Assembly (NCBI GenBank): GCA_019309245.1 | Contig: JAFDGP010000165.1 | Location: 1 to 6,546, forward strand | Reading direction: 5' to 3' | Length of the DNA stretch: 6,546 nucleotides | From: Deltaproteobacteria bacterium | Lineage (GTDB): Bacteria > Desulfobacterota > Desulfobacteria > Desulfobacterales > C00003060 | Shown here: positions 5,981 to 6,546 of the stretch, piece by piece | Numbering within the stretch: the stretch's first letter is position 1 | How the letters are laid out: each line of letters opens with the position of its first letter | The notes under the pieces: model-generated | Databases searched by the model: none | Seen by the model: the letters and a program-made list of their open reading frames with translations, nothing else | Told to the model about the DNA's origin: nothing | Program-made: the position numbers and the translations under genes

Positions 5981-6151
5981 ATGGAGCATCCGAGAGAAGA
6001 TGGGCGGCGCATTTTCAATGTCTACAACCACCGAGGCGAAGCGATTTGTTGGTTTGATGCCGACGAAGTGGAAGGCGAAATAGACGCCCGAGAGTTCGAC
6101 GATGTCAAGGAGCACATCCTGCATTTTATCCCGGAATGGGCGGTCAAATAG
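5981..6151 (+). CDS. Small acidic hypothetical protein (56 residues)
   Basis: An ATG at 5981 opens a frame of 56 codons ending in TAG at 6149-6151. The protein starts MEHPREDGRRIFNVYNHRG and ends HILHFIPEWAVK. It is acidic, with an EAICWFDADEVEGEIDAREF centre (about residues 20-39) that looks like real globular protein, with alternating hydrophobic positions. GAGGT at 5969-5973, seven bases before the ATG, is a plausible Shine-Dalgarno. It lies 71 bases after dgt on the same strand, so it may be co-transcribed. I do not recognise the family. The frame is also open upstream to a stop at 5924 with sensible residues (CFQEAAEVVE), so it may be the surviving C-terminal end of a longer gene. An overlapping minus-strand frame (5906-6124) is the competing reading and looks less protein-like. 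Confidence 0.45.
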   Translation: MEHPREDGRRIFNVYNHRGEAICWFDADEVEGEIDAREFDDVKEHILHFIPEWAVK

Positions 6152-6211
6152 CAGGCCATCGTTACGAGACCTTTGAAAAACGTCCCCTTTTGCCCAATTC
6201 CTGCGTCTGGC
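6152..6211. other. Short convergent intergenic spacer
   Basis: This 60-base gap lies between the stop codons of the small ORF and the substrate-binding protein gene. It contains GAGACCTTTGAAAAACG (6167-6183) followed by a C4T4 run, and no clear hairpin terminator. The wording resembles dispersed intergenic elements of Desulfobacterota that I remember only vaguely, so no element is claimed. Confidence 0.35.
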
Positions 6212-6546
6212 TCAGCTCTTACCTGTGGGCGGCTTCAAAGCGCGTTCAATATGGACCGGCTTGGTGATCAGCCCCTGGGAGAGCATGATTTGTTCGGTTT
6301 GTTTCCAGGCCACCGTGTCAATATATCCGATGGGGATGTCCGGGGAAGGCCGAACAAAGGTCCTTGTGGCTGCCAGTTGCTTGGCAATCAGATCAGCCGG
6401 GGTTTCCCTGTCGTGCTGATGGAGGAGTTCTAGGGTTTTTTTCTGATTTTCGGGATCCAGGGCCTGCCGCCAGCCTTCCAGCAGGGCCGAGACAAAAGTG
6501 TGGACAATCCGGGGATGCTTTTCAAACAGGGCTTGCGTGGTGACCA
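6212..6546 (-). CDS. ABC transporter substrate-binding protein (NMT1/SsuA/TauA-like), C-terminal fragment
   Basis: The minus-strand frame entering at the right edge runs for 110 residues to a TGA at 6212-6214. It reads TTQALFEKHPRIVHTFVSAL (residues 2-21), then LLEGWRQAL (21-29), IPIGYIDTVAWKQTEQIM (70-87) and LITKPVHIERAL (92-103). This is the typical C-terminal lobe of periplasmic NMT1/THI5-like or aliphatic sulfonate/taurine-type binding proteins, with the 'phpe-v..fv.all.gw..a' helix and the final 'dm...l.liekpv....al' segment. Such proteins feed sulfonates, nitrate, or pyrimidine precursors to an ABC importer. The signal peptide and most of the binding pocket lie outside the window, so the ligand cannot be inferred, and partner permease and ATPase genes are not visible. 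Confidence 0.82.
   Translation of the reverse strand, partial: VTTQALFEKHPRIVHTFVSALLEGWRQALDPENQKKTLELLHQHDRETPADLIAKQLAATRTFVRPSPDIPIGYIDTVAWKQTEQIMLSQGLITKPVHIERALKPPTGKS

Noticed and set aside
5906..6124. 72-codon minus-strand open frame after dgt
   Set aside because: It overlaps the dgt stop and competes with the plus-strand 56-residue ORF, which has the better ribosome binding site and a more convincing composition; not fully excluded.

Overview
The window looks like a chromosomal segment of a moderately GC-rich, Gram-negative anaerobe. A Desulfobacterota (Desulfobacterales-like) origin is the best guess. It rests on the gene order ffh-rpsP-khpA-rimM-trmD, in which a KH-domain gene sits between rpsP and rimM (absent from the E. 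coli version of this operon), and on the general look of the proteins and the intergenic repeats. No taxonomic search could be run, so this is inference.

Layout. Positions 1-2512 on the minus strand hold a tightly packed translation and secretion operon, transcribed right to left: ffh (SRP GTPase), rpsP (ribosomal protein S16), khpA (KH RNA-binding protein), rimM (16S rRNA maturation) and the first 27 codons of trmD (tRNA m1G37 methyltransferase), which runs off the left edge. A promoter with perfect -35 and -10 hexamers lies just upstream of ffh. Diverging from it on the plus strand is rlmN (23S rRNA/tRNA m2A methyltransferase, about 2628-3704). A 211-base gap follows, containing a period-8 CACGAAA-type repeat and an inverted copy. 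Next comes a minus-strand TadA-like zinc-dependent deaminase (3916-4422). Between it and the plus-strand dgt gene (HD-domain dNTP triphosphohydrolase, 4812-5909) is a 389-base divergent intergenic region with several inverted repeats that could fold in the deaminase leader. After dgt there is a short plus-strand ORF for a 56-residue acidic protein (5981-6151). The window ends with the C-terminal 110 residues of an NMT1/SsuA-type ABC transporter substrate-binding protein on the minus strand (6212 to the right edge).

Together the left two thirds are housekeeping: protein targeting, ribosome assembly, and rRNA and tRNA modification. The right third deals with nucleotide metabolism (deaminase and dNTPase, divergently arranged) and then solute uptake. 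I see no phage, insertion sequence, CRISPR or toxin-antitoxin structure. The least explained parts are the deaminase leader, the small ORF after dgt, and the repeat between rlmN and the deaminase.
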